In this document: piece after piece, positions 26,185 to 35,158 of the stretch
How the letters are laid out: every line of letters starts with the position of its first letter
How positions within the stretch are numbered: the first letter of the stretch is position 1
Assembly (NCBI RefSeq): GCF_000271845.1
Contig: NZ_JH719393.1
Span: 1,890,442 to 1,954,441, forward strand
Origin: Rhizobium leguminosarum bv. trifolii WSM2297
GTDB lineage: Bacteria; Pseudomonadota; Alphaproteobacteria; Rhizobiales; Rhizobiaceae
Length of the DNA stretch: 64,000 nt
Direction of reading: 5' to 3'
Program-made: the position numbers and the translations under genes
Notes under the pieces: model-generated
Told to the model about the DNA's origin: nothing
The model's input: only the letters and a program-made list of their open reading frames with translations
Database searches by the model: none

Positions 26185-27768
26185 TCAGGCCTTTTGTTGA
26201 AAGGTTTCTTCGGAATGCAGCTGGCGCAGAACATGTTTCTGCACCTTTCCGGAGGCTGTGCGGGGAATGGTTTCGACGAAGAAGATGCGCGCCGGGCGCT
26301 TGAAGGCGGCAAGCCTTGCGGCGCAATGGCCAGCGATCGCCTCGCCCGTTGCCGCAGCACCCGGCCGCAGCACGACATAGGCGATTCCGCATTCGCCCCA
26401 CCTGGCATCGGGAATTCCGACGACTGCGACGTCGAGAATATCGGGATGACTTGCGAGCGCGGCTTCGACCTCGGCGGGATAAACATTCTCGCCGCCACTG
26501 ATATACATGTCCTTCAGCCGGTCGACGATGCGATAGAAACCGTTGGCTTCGCGCCTTCCGAGATCGCCGGTGCGATACCAGCCGTCGGTGAAGGCGGCGG
26601 CGGTTTCAAGCGGCTTGTTCCAGTAGCCCGGCGTCACCGCCGGCCCGCGCAGCCAGAGTTCGCCGATCCCGCCTTCTCCGACGTCACGGCCCTCTTCGTC
26701 GACGATGCGGATGTCGAGCAGGGGCGCCGGGAGACCGACGCTGCCGGGATTGTCCTGCACTGCGCGCCGGTCGATCGGCACGTGCAGCACTGTTCCTGCC
26801 TCGCTCATGCCGTAACCGTTGACCAGCGCGACGCCATCGGCGAGATAGCTTTCGATCAGCACCTGCGTCAGCGGAGCACCGCCGACAAAAAGCGCGTGCA
26901 GGCCGGAAAGAGCCGCGGCGCTATAGGCGGGGTCGCTGCGCAAGGCGAGTGCGATCTGCGGCACCGCGAAATAATGGCTGATGGCGCGCTGCCGGTCTGC
27001 AAGGGCTGCGAGCGTTCGCGCTGGGGTGAAGCGGTCGGAGACGACAAGCGTGCCGCCCAGCATCAATGTGGTGCGCGCCACCGCAATCAGGCCGATGGTG
27101 TGGAAGAACGGCAGGTCGCACAGAGCGACGGTTTCAGGCCCGATCTCCCCGACAAAGGAAAAATTGATGGCGGCGAAGAGGGCGTTGCGGCGGGTGATGA
27201 CGACGCCCTTCGGCTGTCCCGTTGTGCCCGAGGTGTAGAGAAGCACGCAAGGTCCATCTGCATCGGCCGGCAACGGAGCAGCCGGAAGGCTCGCTTCGAT
27301 CCGCGCAGCGAGGCCGGCCGGACCATCGGCCGTCGAGATCGCCGCCATATTGGGATGGGCGTCCGCAAGGCTCGCCACATCAGCCGAAAACTCCTCGTCG
27401 TGGACCAGGAGCGCCGGGGCACAATCGGCAAGGATCGGCCGAAGCTCGGCGGCGTTGAGGCGCCAGTTGAGCGGCACGTAGATGGCGCCGGCACGCTGGC
27501 AGGCAAAGGCCAGCACGATCGCATCCATCGAGTTGCGCGCCAGCATGGCGACCCGCGCTCCGTCCCGCCGCGCCCCCAACATATCGCTCAGGAGGCCGGC
27601 GCAACGGGCGATCCGGGCATCGAGCTCGGCGTAGGTGAGTTGGCGGCCGGTGGCGATCTCGAACAGCGCCAGACGATCCGGCGCGAGGCGGGCGCGGTAA
27701 AGGATCGGATCATCCGTCACCAGCCCGCAATCCGCCGGCGAAGCCATCCCGGAAAAGGATTGTGCCAT
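26185..27768 (-). CDS. fcs: Feruloyl-CoA synthetase-like acyl-CoA ligase
   Basis: The 527-residue adenylate-forming enzyme has the P-loop LYTSGTTGQPKGVV (about 176-189), the A5 motif NGYGMSEAG, the A7-A8 segment GWYRTGDLGRR with RLKDMYISGGENVYP, and the catalytic C-terminal Lys in PRTASGKVQKH. Gene context with hydroxycinnamoyl-CoA hydratase-lyase and coniferyl aldehyde dehydrogenase points to ferulate, coumarate or caffeate activation. It heads the leftward operon; the palindrome at 27813-27827 sits 45 bp upstream of its start. Confidence 0.88.
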   Translation of the reverse strand: MAQSFSGMASPADCGLVTDDPILYRARLAPDRLALFEIATGRQLTYAELDARIARCAGLLSDMLGARRDGARVAMLARNSMDAIVLAFACQRAGAIYVPLNWRLNAAELRPILADCAPALLVHDEEFSADVASLADAHPNMAAISTADGPAGLAARIEASLPAAPLPADADGPCVLLYTSGTTGQPKGVVITRRNALFAAINFSFVGEIGPETVALCDLPFFHTIGLIAVARTTLMLGGTLVVSDRFTPARTLAALADRQRAISHYFAVPQIALALRSDPAYSAAALSGLHALFVGGAPLTQVLIESYLADGVALVNGYGMSEAGTVLHVPIDRRAVQDNPGSVGLPAPLLDIRIVDEEGRDVGEGGIGELWLRGPAVTPGYWNKPLETAAAFTDGWYRTGDLGRREANGFYRIVDRLKDMYISGGENVYPAEVEAALASHPDILDVAVVGIPDARWGECGIAYVVLRPGAAATGEAIAGHCAARLAAFKRPARIFFVETIPRTASGKVQKHVLRQLHSEETFQQKA

Positions 27769-27812
27769 ATTCTCCTCCCATGCCCACCGCTCCCACAGCA
27801 GGCATCAAATTT

Positions 27813-27827
27813 GTATGTAACACATAC
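27813..27827. promoter_or_regulatory. Palindromic operator between fcs and the MarR gene
   Basis: GTATGT-AAC-ACATAC is a perfect 6+6 inverted repeat in the divergent interval (27769-27966). The MarR gene starts 139 bp to its right, and fcs starts 45 bp to its left, where a promoter is expected. MarR dimers of the hydroxycinnamate group (FerR, CouR, HcaR) bind sites of this size and release on binding hydroxycinnamoyl-CoA. Confidence 0.65.
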
Positions 27828-27966
27828 TAATATCTTTTCCCGGATATGCAAGAGCCGTTTACGGCGATCCGATCATTCGAACGGGCGCGGGAAATATTGC
27901 CACCGCCGATATTGACTAACCCGCTGATTTTGATGGTTATGGCGCCTGAGCGAGGCGAGACGAACG

Positions 27967-28452
27967 ATGACCAGGAAAGCACCCCAGGACGATTTGGAGG
28001 ACGAGGAGGCCGCCGCAACGCCGCCGCTCGACATCGGCCGGCTCGGCGATCTCCTCGGCTTTCATCTGCGCATGGCGCATGTCGCTATCTATCGCGACTT
28101 CGCCGAAACCATGGAGGAGCTGGCGCTGACGCAGAAGCAGCTCGCGGTGATGGAACTCGCCGCCGGCAATCCTGGCGCATCGCAGATCGACCTTGCCAAC
28201 ACGCTCGGCACCGACCGGGCGACGATGATGGCCCTCGTCAACCGGCTGGCAGCCCGCAACCTGATCGAGCGCCGGCCTTCAGCCGCAGACCGCCGGCGCC
28301 AGGAACTGCATCTGACGGAGGCCGGACGCGCGATGCTCGCGCAAGCGCGCGAACTGATCGACAGGCACGAACAGCGTTTCATCGATCTGTTTTCGCCCGA
28401 CGAAATGGATGGCCTGCTGGTCGCACTGAAGCGGATATATAAGGCGAAGTGA
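27967..28452 (+). CDS. MarR family regulator of the hydroxycinnamate operon
   Basis: The 161-residue protein has a winged HTH with the MarR core (LTQKQLAVMELAAGNPGASQIDLANTLGTDRATMMALVNRL, about residues 55-95, then the wing RRPSAADRRRQELHLTEAG). Its first 20 residues are acidic and probably disordered. Divergent placement from the fcs-ech-adh-calB operon is the usual arrangement for FerR/CouR repressors, which sense CoA thioesters of ferulate or coumarate. The sensed ligand is inferred from the neighbours. Confidence 0.88.
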   Translation: MTRKAPQDDLEDEEAAATPPLDIGRLGDLLGFHLRMAHVAIYRDFAETMEELALTQKQLAVMELAAGNPGASQIDLANTLGTDRATMMALVNRLAARNLIERRPSAADRRRQELHLTEAGRAMLAQARELIDRHEQRFIDLFSPDEMDGLLVALKRIYKAK

Positions 28453-28621
28453 AACCCGCCTTCGCTCCGGCCCGAAGCGGCCGAGATATCGTCGGCGCTC
28501 AATATGGACAATCAGGTAGTCGGGAAGCGGGCAGCATCCATAGATTTCTATTCGGAAATTCCCGTGTTATGATCCCGGCCCTGGCGTCGTCCGCCGTGGG
28601 TTATGCGCACGGAGACTTGTT

Positions 28622-30028
28622 ATGAGCGAACTGGACGTGCTTTTTGCCTCCCTGAGACAGGCGGCTGACCCGCAGACGGTCGAGTGCATCGAAAATGTCG
28701 TCCTGCATGGCTCGGATCGCGATCTCAATCGCATCAATGTGCTCGCCTTCGCCGATGCGCATCATCTCGATCAGGAAAAAACCATCGCAGCGTTTCTGCA
28801 TGCAGCCCGCATAGGCGCGTTCGAGATGACCTGGAATGTGCTTTGCCCGGGATGCGGCGGCGTCCTCGACAGCGGTGCGACCCTGAAAACCGTCGACCAG
28901 GACACCTATCATTGCGCGCTCTGCGCGGCCGGATACCAGCCGACCCTCGACGAGATGGTCGAGGTGACGTTCACGGTCAGTCCGAGAGTGCGCAGGATCG
29001 CCGCCCACGATCCCGATCGGTTGCCGCCGCTCGAATATTACCGCCAGATCTTCTTCAGCTCCGGAGTCGACCTGCCTGACGATCTCGAAGCGCGGTTTAA
29101 ACGCATCCAGCTGGAGATGATCGAGCTGGATCCGGGCGAAAAGGCTTTTGTCTCGCTGCAATTGCCGGCGCAATTTGTCATCATCTTCGATGCGGTGACG
29201 CACGCGGCGCAATTCATCGACGTGCAGGGTGAGCCCACCGACGAACGTCAAACCCTCTCGATGGTCATTCGTCACGGGCATGCGCTGAACGAAACGCTAA
29301 CCCTGCGTCCGGGCTCGCTGCGGCTCACGCTCGAAAACCACACCGATCGCAGAGTGGTGCCGAACGTCTGTGTCGCCGGAGACGAACTGCACGACATACT
29401 GGGCCGCAGACGCGCCTTCCTGACGGCCAAGCGCCTGCTGACGAACCAGAGCTTCCGCGACATCTATCGGACAGACACGCTCGACGTCGACCAGCGCCTC
29501 AAGATCACCAGCCTGACGTTCCTCTTCACCGACTTGAGGGGCTCGACCGCGCTTTACGAGCGCGTCGGAGATCTCGCTGCCTTCGATCTGGTGCGGGCGC
29601 ATTTCAGGGTTCTTCACGAGATCGTCGCCACAGAGGCCGGAGCCGTCGTCAAGACCATAGGCGATGCCGTGATGGCGACCTTTCCGAGCCCGGACCGCGC
29701 GGTGGCGGCCGCGCTCAAGATGCGCGAAGCGATGCTTCGGCTGAATGCCGAACATGGCAGCGACGATCTTCTCCTGAAGATCGGCATCCATGAGGGACCA
29801 TGCCTCGCAGTCAACCTGAACGACCGGCAGGACTATTTCGGCCAGACCGTCAACATCGCCTCCCGCGTCCAGGGCCTTGCCGATCCCAATGTGATCATGA
29901 CGACGGAGGCGATCGTTGGGGATGCCCAGGTTTCGGACATCCTGCGTGACAGCGGCATCACCTCCGCCTCCCGGATGGCGGAACTTCAAGGCATCGGGAG
30001 AGAGGTCAGAATCTTCGCCCTCTCGTGA
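28622..30028 (+). CDS. Class III adenylate/guanylate cyclase with DUF5939 N-terminal region
   Basis: The 468-residue protein has an N-terminal DUF5939-like region including a zinc-ribbon pattern (C75, C78, C98, C101), a central beta-rich segment, and a class III catalytic domain from about residue 296. Metal-binding Asp residues are D304 (FTDLRGS) and D348 (KTIGDAVMATF); K345 precedes the second as in adenylate cyclases. The later DYFGQTVNIASRVQ holds the transition-state Asn and Arg. No membrane helix is visible, so it is cytoplasmic. The zinc-ribbon and beta-rich region may sense redox or metal state; no partner is encoded beside it. Confidence 0.88.
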   Translation: MSELDVLFASLRQAADPQTVECIENVVLHGSDRDLNRINVLAFADAHHLDQEKTIAAFLHAARIGAFEMTWNVLCPGCGGVLDSGATLKTVDQDTYHCALCAAGYQPTLDEMVEVTFTVSPRVRRIAAHDPDRLPPLEYYRQIFFSSGVDLPDDLEARFKRIQLEMIELDPGEKAFVSLQLPAQFVIIFDAVTHAAQFIDVQGEPTDERQTLSMVIRHGHALNETLTLRPGSLRLTLENHTDRRVVPNVCVAGDELHDILGRRRAFLTAKRLLTNQSFRDIYRTDTLDVDQRLKITSLTFLFTDLRGSTALYERVGDLAAFDLVRAHFRVLHEIVATEAGAVVKTIGDAVMATFPSPDRAVAAALKMREAMLRLNAEHGSDDLLLKIGIHEGPCLAVNLNDRQDYFGQTVNIASRVQGLADPNVIMTTEAIVGDAQVSDILRDSGITSASRMAELQGIGREVRIFALS

Positions 30029-30127
30029 CCGTCTGCTCGTCAACGTCAAGCCAGCCTTCGCGGTTTCTGCTAAGGGGCCGAAGCGAACTTTTTCGTTGTC
30101 GAAGGATAGACTGCTTTGCGCACTCCT

Positions 30128-30146
30128 TCCGGCCAGAAAGGCCGGT
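30128..30146. terminator. Short GC hairpin between convergent genes
   Basis: CCGGCC (30129-30134) pairs with GGCCGG (30140-30145) around an AGAAA loop, between the convergent cyclase and AHSA1 genes. The stem is short and no strong T run follows, so it is only a candidate bidirectional terminator. Confidence 0.3.
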
Positions 30147-30158
30147 GGAATCACTTCC

Positions 30159-30662
30159 CTATTCGCCCAGGCTGGAAACCAATTCGTCGAGCTGCTCCAA
30201 CTGCTCCGGCAATGCGGCCGCCGAACCCTGCAGTGCTTCCTCTAGCGCCTCCTTGGATGGATAGACTTCGCGGAAAGTCAGTAGGGTCCTCCCGCCTTGG
30301 TCCTCGAAGGTCACGGTCGTGATCGCGCCCTCTTCGCCCTCGTCGTTGGTCCAGACGATGCGCTCGTTCGGCACCACCTCGAGATATTTGCCATAGAAGG
30401 CCATGGTGTCGGAATCGACGGCGCCGAATTCCAGCCGATATTTGCCGCCGGTACGGACGTCCATATCGCATGATACGAGCGAAACGCCGGATACGGATTT
30501 TGGCACCCACCAGCGCTGGAACAGCTCGGGCTGGCTCCAAGCCTTGTAAACTGTGCTCGGCGGCGCATTGAATGTCCGGGTTACCACGAGTTCGCGATCC
30601 CCTCTGCGCTCGACTGACGTGCGGTTCTGCGGACCACCTGTTCTGTTAACTTGCTCAGTCAT
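30159..30662 (-). CDS. SRPBCC/AHSA1 domain protein
   Basis: The 167-residue protein starts with the AHSA1 pattern (REVVVTRTFNAPPSTVYKAWSQPELFQRWWVP region, residues about 25-55) and contains the FYGKYLEVVPNERIVWT segment of the helix-grip fold. The fold makes a hydrophobic pocket that binds small ligands. Its gene overlaps the ArsR-type regulator gene by 8 bp, a common two-gene arrangement in proteobacteria. The ligand and role are unknown. Confidence 0.88.
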   Translation of the reverse strand: MTEQVNRTGGPQNRTSVERRGDRELVVTRTFNAPPSTVYKAWSQPELFQRWWVPKSVSGVSLVSCDMDVRTGGKYRLEFGAVDSDTMAFYGKYLEVVPNERIVWTNDEGEEGAITTVTFEDQGGRTLLTFREVYPSKEALEEALQGSAAALPEQLEQLDELVSSLGE

Positions 30663-31002
30663 CGCTTCCCTCCTGTTTCATTTCACTGATGATTTCGTCC
30701 AATGCTTCGAAACGGGCCTCGAAGAGCTTGCGGTGCGCCTCGATCCACTCGGCCTCCGCCTCGAGGCCGCGTTTCCCAAGCCTGCAGGTTCTCACCCGTC
30801 CGACCTTCTGCGTGACGACGAGCCCCGCTCGCTCGAGAACCTGGACATGCTTCTTCATGCCGGTCAGCGTCATCTGGAACTTATCCGCGAGACTGGTGAT
30901 CGACGCGTTCCCTTGCCCAAGCTGATCGATGATCCCGCGGCGGGTCGCATCGGACAGCGCCGCGAACGAGAGATCGAGGGGAGGACTTCCATACTGAACC
31001 AT
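30655..31002 (-). CDS. ArsR-family winged-helix regulator paired with AHSA1 protein
   Basis: The start at 31002 gives 115 residues (MVQYGSPPLDLSFAALSDATRRGIIDQL), the standard length and N terminus of the SdpR/ArsR-like regulators that accompany AHSA1 genes. An in-frame start at 31074 adds 24 residues that look untranslated. The winged HTH occupies about residues 13-85 (LADKFQMTLTGMKKHVQVLERAGLV). There are no cysteine metal sites. A dyad overlaps its start codon, which suggests autoregulation. Confidence 0.88.
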   Translation of the reverse strand: MVQYGSPPLDLSFAALSDATRRGIIDQLGQGNASITSLADKFQMTLTGMKKHVQVLERAGLVVTQKVGRVRTCRLGKRGLEAEAEWIEAHRKLFEARFEALDEIISEMKQEGSDD

Positions 31003-31012
31003 ATAGTTCAGT
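30993..31012. promoter_or_regulatory. Dyad overlapping the ArsR start codon, candidate autoregulatory operator
   Basis: ACTGAAC (30993-30999) and GTTCAGT (31006-31012) form a perfect inverted repeat with a 6-bp CATATA spacer. The start codon (31000-31002) lies in the spacer. ArsR-like dimers bind such 7-bp arms. This would block initiation or transcription of the arsR-AHSA1 pair. Confidence 0.6.
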
Positions 31013-31185
31013 GTATAACCTGCTCGCGCAGGAAGCGCAAGCGTCCGGAACTTTCCCTGCCGTGGATCGGTCATCCGAGGTCATGCGCCGCGGCGCCGGC
31101 AGCAAAAAATCGCCTAGCGCGGGCCGACAGCTGCATGATTTGTGACTCAAGATTGCGCAAGCTATTGCTTTGATGATGCCAGAGC

Positions 31186-32085
31186 TTAAGGCCAATCCGC
31201 ATAGCCCGAAGACAGCATACTATTTCCCGACCCAGCCGACGCCCGGGCTATTTCGCGATAGCCGGCGGGGGAGAGGCCGGTCTTGCGCTTGAAGAAATGG
31301 CTGAAATAGGTCGGGTCGCGGAAGCCGAGGCTGTCGGAGATTTCCTGGATATTGCGGGCCGAGCGCTCCAGTCTTAGCTTGGCCTCCTGGACCACGCGCT
31401 CGTGCAGAAGTTGGATCGGCGAGCGGCCGAGCGTCCTTTGGCAGATCGAATGCAGCCGGTCGGCAGTGACGCCCAATTCCGCGGCATAATCGCTGATCGG
31501 CCGGTGCCGGCGGAAGCCGGCCTCGACCAGCTGGCGATAGCGCTGCAGGATCGATCCGGTTTCGCCCTGCCCGCGCGGCTCGTTTCTCTCGCCGTCGGAA
31601 CCGCGCCACAGCGTCATCAGGATCAGCCTGATATAGGCCGATGCGACCATCCAGGAGGAGCGGGAGGGATCACCGAGCTCCCGCACGAAGCCCGAAATCA
31701 GCGGGCTGATTTCGGCCACCAGCGCGGGATCCACTGCCTCGACCAGCTTGCGCTGTTCGGTGAAGATGCGCAGCGAATAGGATTCCACCTTGTCGCCGAT
31801 CGCATCGACCATGATCTGCGTCGACACCCCGACCAAATGGGCCGCGGTTCCGGCTCCGATCGACAGGTCGCAGCGCGCCTGTGGCGGCAGGAAGGCAAGC
31901 AGCGGCCCCTGCAAGGGCCTATCTTCGCCATTGTCGAAATGAAGCTCGGCCGCCCCTTCGCCGAGCAGCAGGAAATGGTGGAAATCGGCATACAACCCTT
32001 TTTGGAAACGGATGCGCCGGTGCGACAGCGGCGGTGCGTGCCACTCGCCCCTGGCATAGTGATGAATGCCTCCGTCCGTCGCCAA
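31186..32085 (-). CDS. AraC family regulator of the aromatic aldehyde/ABC transporter operon
   Basis: The 299-residue protein starts with TTG at 32085, preceded by GGAGGAGAGG, so the rare start is well supported. The N-terminal half is a cupin-like arm with the metal or ligand-type DFHHFLLLGEG stretch, and the C-terminal 100 residues are the double HTH (NIQEISDSLGFRDPTYFSHFFKRKTGLSPAGYR). It is divergent from the long operon starting at 32310 and is its probable activator. PobR-like regulators of aromatic degradation have the same design. Confidence 0.85.
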   Translation of the reverse strand: MATDGGIHHYARGEWHAPPLSHRRIRFQKGLYADFHHFLLLGEGAAELHFDNGEDRPLQGPLLAFLPPQARCDLSIGAGTAAHLVGVSTQIMVDAIGDKVESYSLRIFTEQRKLVEAVDPALVAEISPLISGFVRELGDPSRSSWMVASAYIRLILMTLWRGSDGERNEPRGQGETGSILQRYRQLVEAGFRRHRPISDYAAELGVTADRLHSICQRTLGRSPIQLLHERVVQEAKLRLERSARNIQEISDSLGFRDPTYFSHFFKRKTGLSPAGYREIARASAGSGNSMLSSGYADWP

Positions 32086-32309
32086 GGCCTCTCCTCCGTT
32101 CGCCTGCCAAATATTGCGGCAATCACCGGATAATTACAATATTAACCCAGTAAATCGCATTCCATCCGAAATCGATCGGCGTAACCTTACCTTCATCAGC
32201 CTTTGGGAGGAGGCACTCCGACAGACGCAGGAACGCTCAGGCGGCCTTTGGGCCGTGGCGTCGGCTCGTTTTCTCCCATGGCAACAATGCAAACGCCGGT
32301 AAATGGCGA

Positions 32310-33773
32310 GTGGGTAAAACAGTGTTTTCGGCAAAACTGATGATCAACAACGAGGCGATGGATGCTTCCGAGGGGGCCACCTTCGAACGCATCGATCCGC
32401 TGACCGGCGATGTCGCAACGATCGCTTCGGCAGGATCCGTAGCCGACATGAGGCGGGCGGCCAATGCGGCCGCGGCGGCTTTTCCCGGCTGGTCGCAGAC
32501 CGGCCCGGGCGAAAGGCGCAGACTGCTGAACGCCGCCGCCGATATTCTCGATATCAGGACCCCCGAACTCATCGCCGCCATGACCGGCGAAACCGGCGCC
32601 ACGGCACAATGGGCAGCGATCAATTGCGGGCTCGGCGCAGATATTCTTCGCGAGGCGGCGGCGATGACCACGCAAATATCGGGCGAGCTCATTCCGTCAG
32701 GCATTCCTGGAAGCCTCGCCATGGCGGTGCGTCAGCCGGCCGGGGTCTGCGTCGGCATCGCCCCGTGGAATGCGCCGATTATTCTTGGCACCCGCGCAGT
32801 CGCCATGCCGCTTGCCTGCGGCAACACCGTCGTCCTCAAGGCCTCCGAACTCTGCCCGAAGACCCATGGCCTGATCGGCGACGTCCTGCGGGATGCCGGT
32901 TTCCCTCGCGGCGTCGTCAATGTCGTCTCCAATGCGCCGAGTGAAGCCGCTGCAGTCGTCGATGCGCTGATCGCCCATCCCGCCGTGCGCCGTATCAATT
33001 TCACCGGCTCCACCCGCGTCGGCAGGATCATCGCCGAAACGGCGGCAAGGCACCTGAAGCGCTGCCTGCTCGAGCTCGGCGGCAAGGCACCCTTCATCGT
33101 CCTTGCCGACGCCGATATCGACGAGGCGGTTGGTGCCGCCGCGTTCGGCGCCTTCATGAACCAGGGCCAGATCTGCATGTCCACCGAGCGGATCATCCTG
33201 ATGGACGAGATCGCCGACGGCTTCGTCGGCAAATTCCGGACGAAGGCCGAAACCCTCGTAGCGGGCCACCCCGGCGACGGCAACACGCCGCTCGGCACGC
33301 TGATCAACGCCGAAGCCGTGCGCCGTGTCAGATCGCTGATCGATGATGCCTTCCAGAAGGGCGCGACCCTCGTCTGCGGCGGCGAAGCCCATGGCACGCT
33401 GATGGATGCGACGGTCATCGATCACGTCACGCCTGCCATGCGCATCTACCGCGAGGAGAGCTTCGGGCCGGTCGCGGCGATCATCCGGGTCGGCAGCGTC
33501 GACGAGGCGGTGACGGTTGCCAACGACAATGAATACGGGCTGTCGGCGGCGGTTTTCAGCGCCGATGTCAATGCGGCGATGGCCATCGCCATGCGGCTCG
33601 AATCCGGCATCTGCCACATCAATGAAGCCACGGTTTCCGACGAGCCGCAAATGCCGTTCGGCGGGGTCAAATCAAGCGGTTATGGCCGCTTCGGCGGCAA
33701 GGCCGCGATCGATGAATTCACCGAGCTCAGATGGGTCACCATGGCATCGGGAAAACGGCAATACCCGATCTGA
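32310..33773 (+). CDS. Vanillin/benzaldehyde-type aldehyde dehydrogenase, copy 1
   Basis: This NAD(P)-dependent aldehyde dehydrogenase (487 residues from the GTG at 32310; 477 from the ATG at 32340) has LELGGKAP with the general-base Glu, FMNQGQICMSTER with the catalytic Cys, and APWNAPIILGTRA for the cofactor site. It is strongly similar over its full length to the enzyme at 39420-40865, including GKAAIDEFTELRWVTM at the C terminus. This subgroup includes vanillin and salicylaldehyde dehydrogenases. It is the first gene of an ABC transporter operon facing an AraC gene, so oxidising an imported or lyase-derived aromatic aldehyde is the likely job. Confidence 0.85.
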   Translation: MGKTVFSAKLMINNEAMDASEGATFERIDPLTGDVATIASAGSVADMRRAANAAAAAFPGWSQTGPGERRRLLNAAADILDIRTPELIAAMTGETGATAQWAAINCGLGADILREAAAMTTQISGELIPSGIPGSLAMAVRQPAGVCVGIAPWNAPIILGTRAVAMPLACGNTVVLKASELCPKTHGLIGDVLRDAGFPRGVVNVVSNAPSEAAAVVDALIAHPAVRRINFTGSTRVGRIIAETAARHLKRCLLELGGKAPFIVLADADIDEAVGAAAFGAFMNQGQICMSTERIILMDEIADGFVGKFRTKAETLVAGHPGDGNTPLGTLINAEAVRRVRSLIDDAFQKGATLVCGGEAHGTLMDATVIDHVTPAMRIYREESFGPVAAIIRVGSVDEAVTVANDNEYGLSAAVFSADVNAAMAIAMRLESGICHINEATVSDEPQMPFGGVKSSGYGRFGGKAAIDEFTELRWVTMASGKRQYPI

Positions 33774-33833
33774 ATTCGGATCGGCCGAGAATAATGGGAA
33801 CGGGCTGGGAGGCCCAAACGGAGGATTGATTTC

Positions 33834-35153
33834 ATGAACGGCCTTTTCCGCAATGGAAAACTCAAGACGGCGTCTCTCACCCGCCGCTCTTTCATCGCAT
33901 CGGCGGCCGCAGGCAGCGCGGCGCTGGCGCTTTCCGGCCGCACGGTTTTCGCCCAAGGTGGCGATACGTTGAAGGTCGGCTTCATCAGCCCGCGCACCGG
34001 CCCCCTAGGCGGCTTCGGCGAGACCGACGGCTACGTGCTCGATCTGGCGCGCAAGGCGCTGGCGAACGGCTTGCAGGCGGGCGGCAAGACCTGGAAGGTC
34101 GAGATCCTCGATCAGGACACCCAGTCCGACCCCTCGCGCGCCGGCCAGCTGGCCAAGGACCTGATCAACAACCAGGCGATCGACCTGATGCTCGCCGTCT
34201 CCACCCCCGAAACCATCAATCCGGTGGCCGACGCCTGTGAAGCGGCTGGCATCCCCTGCCTGTCGACCGTCATGCCCTGGGAAGCCTGGTATTTCGGCCG
34301 CGGCGCCAAGCCCGGCGCGCCTTCGCCGTTCAAGTGGACCTATCATTTCGGCTTCGGGGTCGAAGAGTTCCACAAGGCCTATGTCTCGCAGTGGAACCTG
34401 ATCGAGACCAACAAGAAGGTCGGCGTCATGTATCCCAACGATGCCGACGGCAATGCGATCCGCACCCATCTGGCGCCCGCACTTGCCAAGGCGGGCTTCA
34501 CCATCGTCGATCCCGGCGCCTATGAAACCGGAACCACCGACTTTACCGCGCAGATCGCCCTTTTCCGGCAGGAGGGCGTCGAGATCTTCAACTCTTTCCC
34601 GATCCCGCCCGACTTCGCCGCCTTCTGGCGTCAAGCGGCACAGCAGGGCCTCACCCAGCAGATCAAGATCTGCCAGGTGGCGAAGACCGGCCTGTTTCCT
34701 TCCGACATAGAGGCGCTCGGCGATCTTGGCTTGAACATCGGCAGCGCCGCTTACTGGCACAAGGCCTTCCCCTACAAATCCACGCTGACCGGCGTCTCCG
34801 GAACCGAACTCGCCGACGGTTATGAAGCCGCAAGCGGCAAGCAATGGACGCAGCAGCTCGGCGCCAGCCTTGCGCTCCTCGACGCCGGCTTCGATGTGTT
34901 GAAAGCCAGCACCGACGCCAAGAGCAAGGAGGCGGTGGCCAAGGCCTTGGCAACGCTGAAGACGACGACGATCGCCGGCAAGGTCGACTTCACCAGCGGT
35001 CCCGTCGCCAATGTCTCGCCCGGGCCGATCATCGGCACGCAATGGGTGAAGGCGGCGGAGGGCTCGAAATTCGCGCTCGACTACGTCGTCACCGAGAACG
35101 CCACGGATCCCAATGTCCCGGTCGGCGCCAAGCTTACCGCTTACAACGGATAA
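33834..35153 (+). CDS. HAAT-type ABC transporter binding protein (Tat-exported)
   Basis: The 439-residue protein has a twin-arginine signal (LTRRSFIASAAAGSAALALS, residues about 15-34) and a mature Peripla_BP_6 fold starting DTLKVGFISPRTGPLGGFGE. The family (LivK, UrtA, and aromatic binders such as CouP and HbaE) binds amino acids, urea or aromatic acids. Being sandwiched between two vanillin-type dehydrogenases suggests lignin-derived aromatics. GGAGG stands 8 bp before the ATG. Folded export by Tat is unusual for this family. Confidence 0.85.
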   Translation: MNGLFRNGKLKTASLTRRSFIASAAAGSAALALSGRTVFAQGGDTLKVGFISPRTGPLGGFGETDGYVLDLARKALANGLQAGGKTWKVEILDQDTQSDPSRAGQLAKDLINNQAIDLMLAVSTPETINPVADACEAAGIPCLSTVMPWEAWYFGRGAKPGAPSPFKWTYHFGFGVEEFHKAYVSQWNLIETNKKVGVMYPNDADGNAIRTHLAPALAKAGFTIVDPGAYETGTTDFTAQIALFRQEGVEIFNSFPIPPDFAAFWRQAAQQGLTQQIKICQVAKTGLFPSDIEALGDLGLNIGSAAYWHKAFPYKSTLTGVSGTELADGYEAASGKQWTQQLGASLALLDAGFDVLKASTDAKSKEAVAKALATLKTTTIAGKVDFTSGPVANVSPGPIIGTQWVKAAEGSKFALDYVVTENATDPNVPVGAKLTAYNG

Positions 35154-35158
35154 CCAAA

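Noticed and set aside
26194..27915. 573-codon rightward open frame over the acyl-CoA ligase
   Set aside because: Antisense shadow crossing the promoter region of fcs; no family features.
34844..35158. N-terminal extension of the LivG-like gene
   Set aside because: It overlaps the binding-protein gene out of frame and is Arg-rich; the GTG at 35159 gives the family length.
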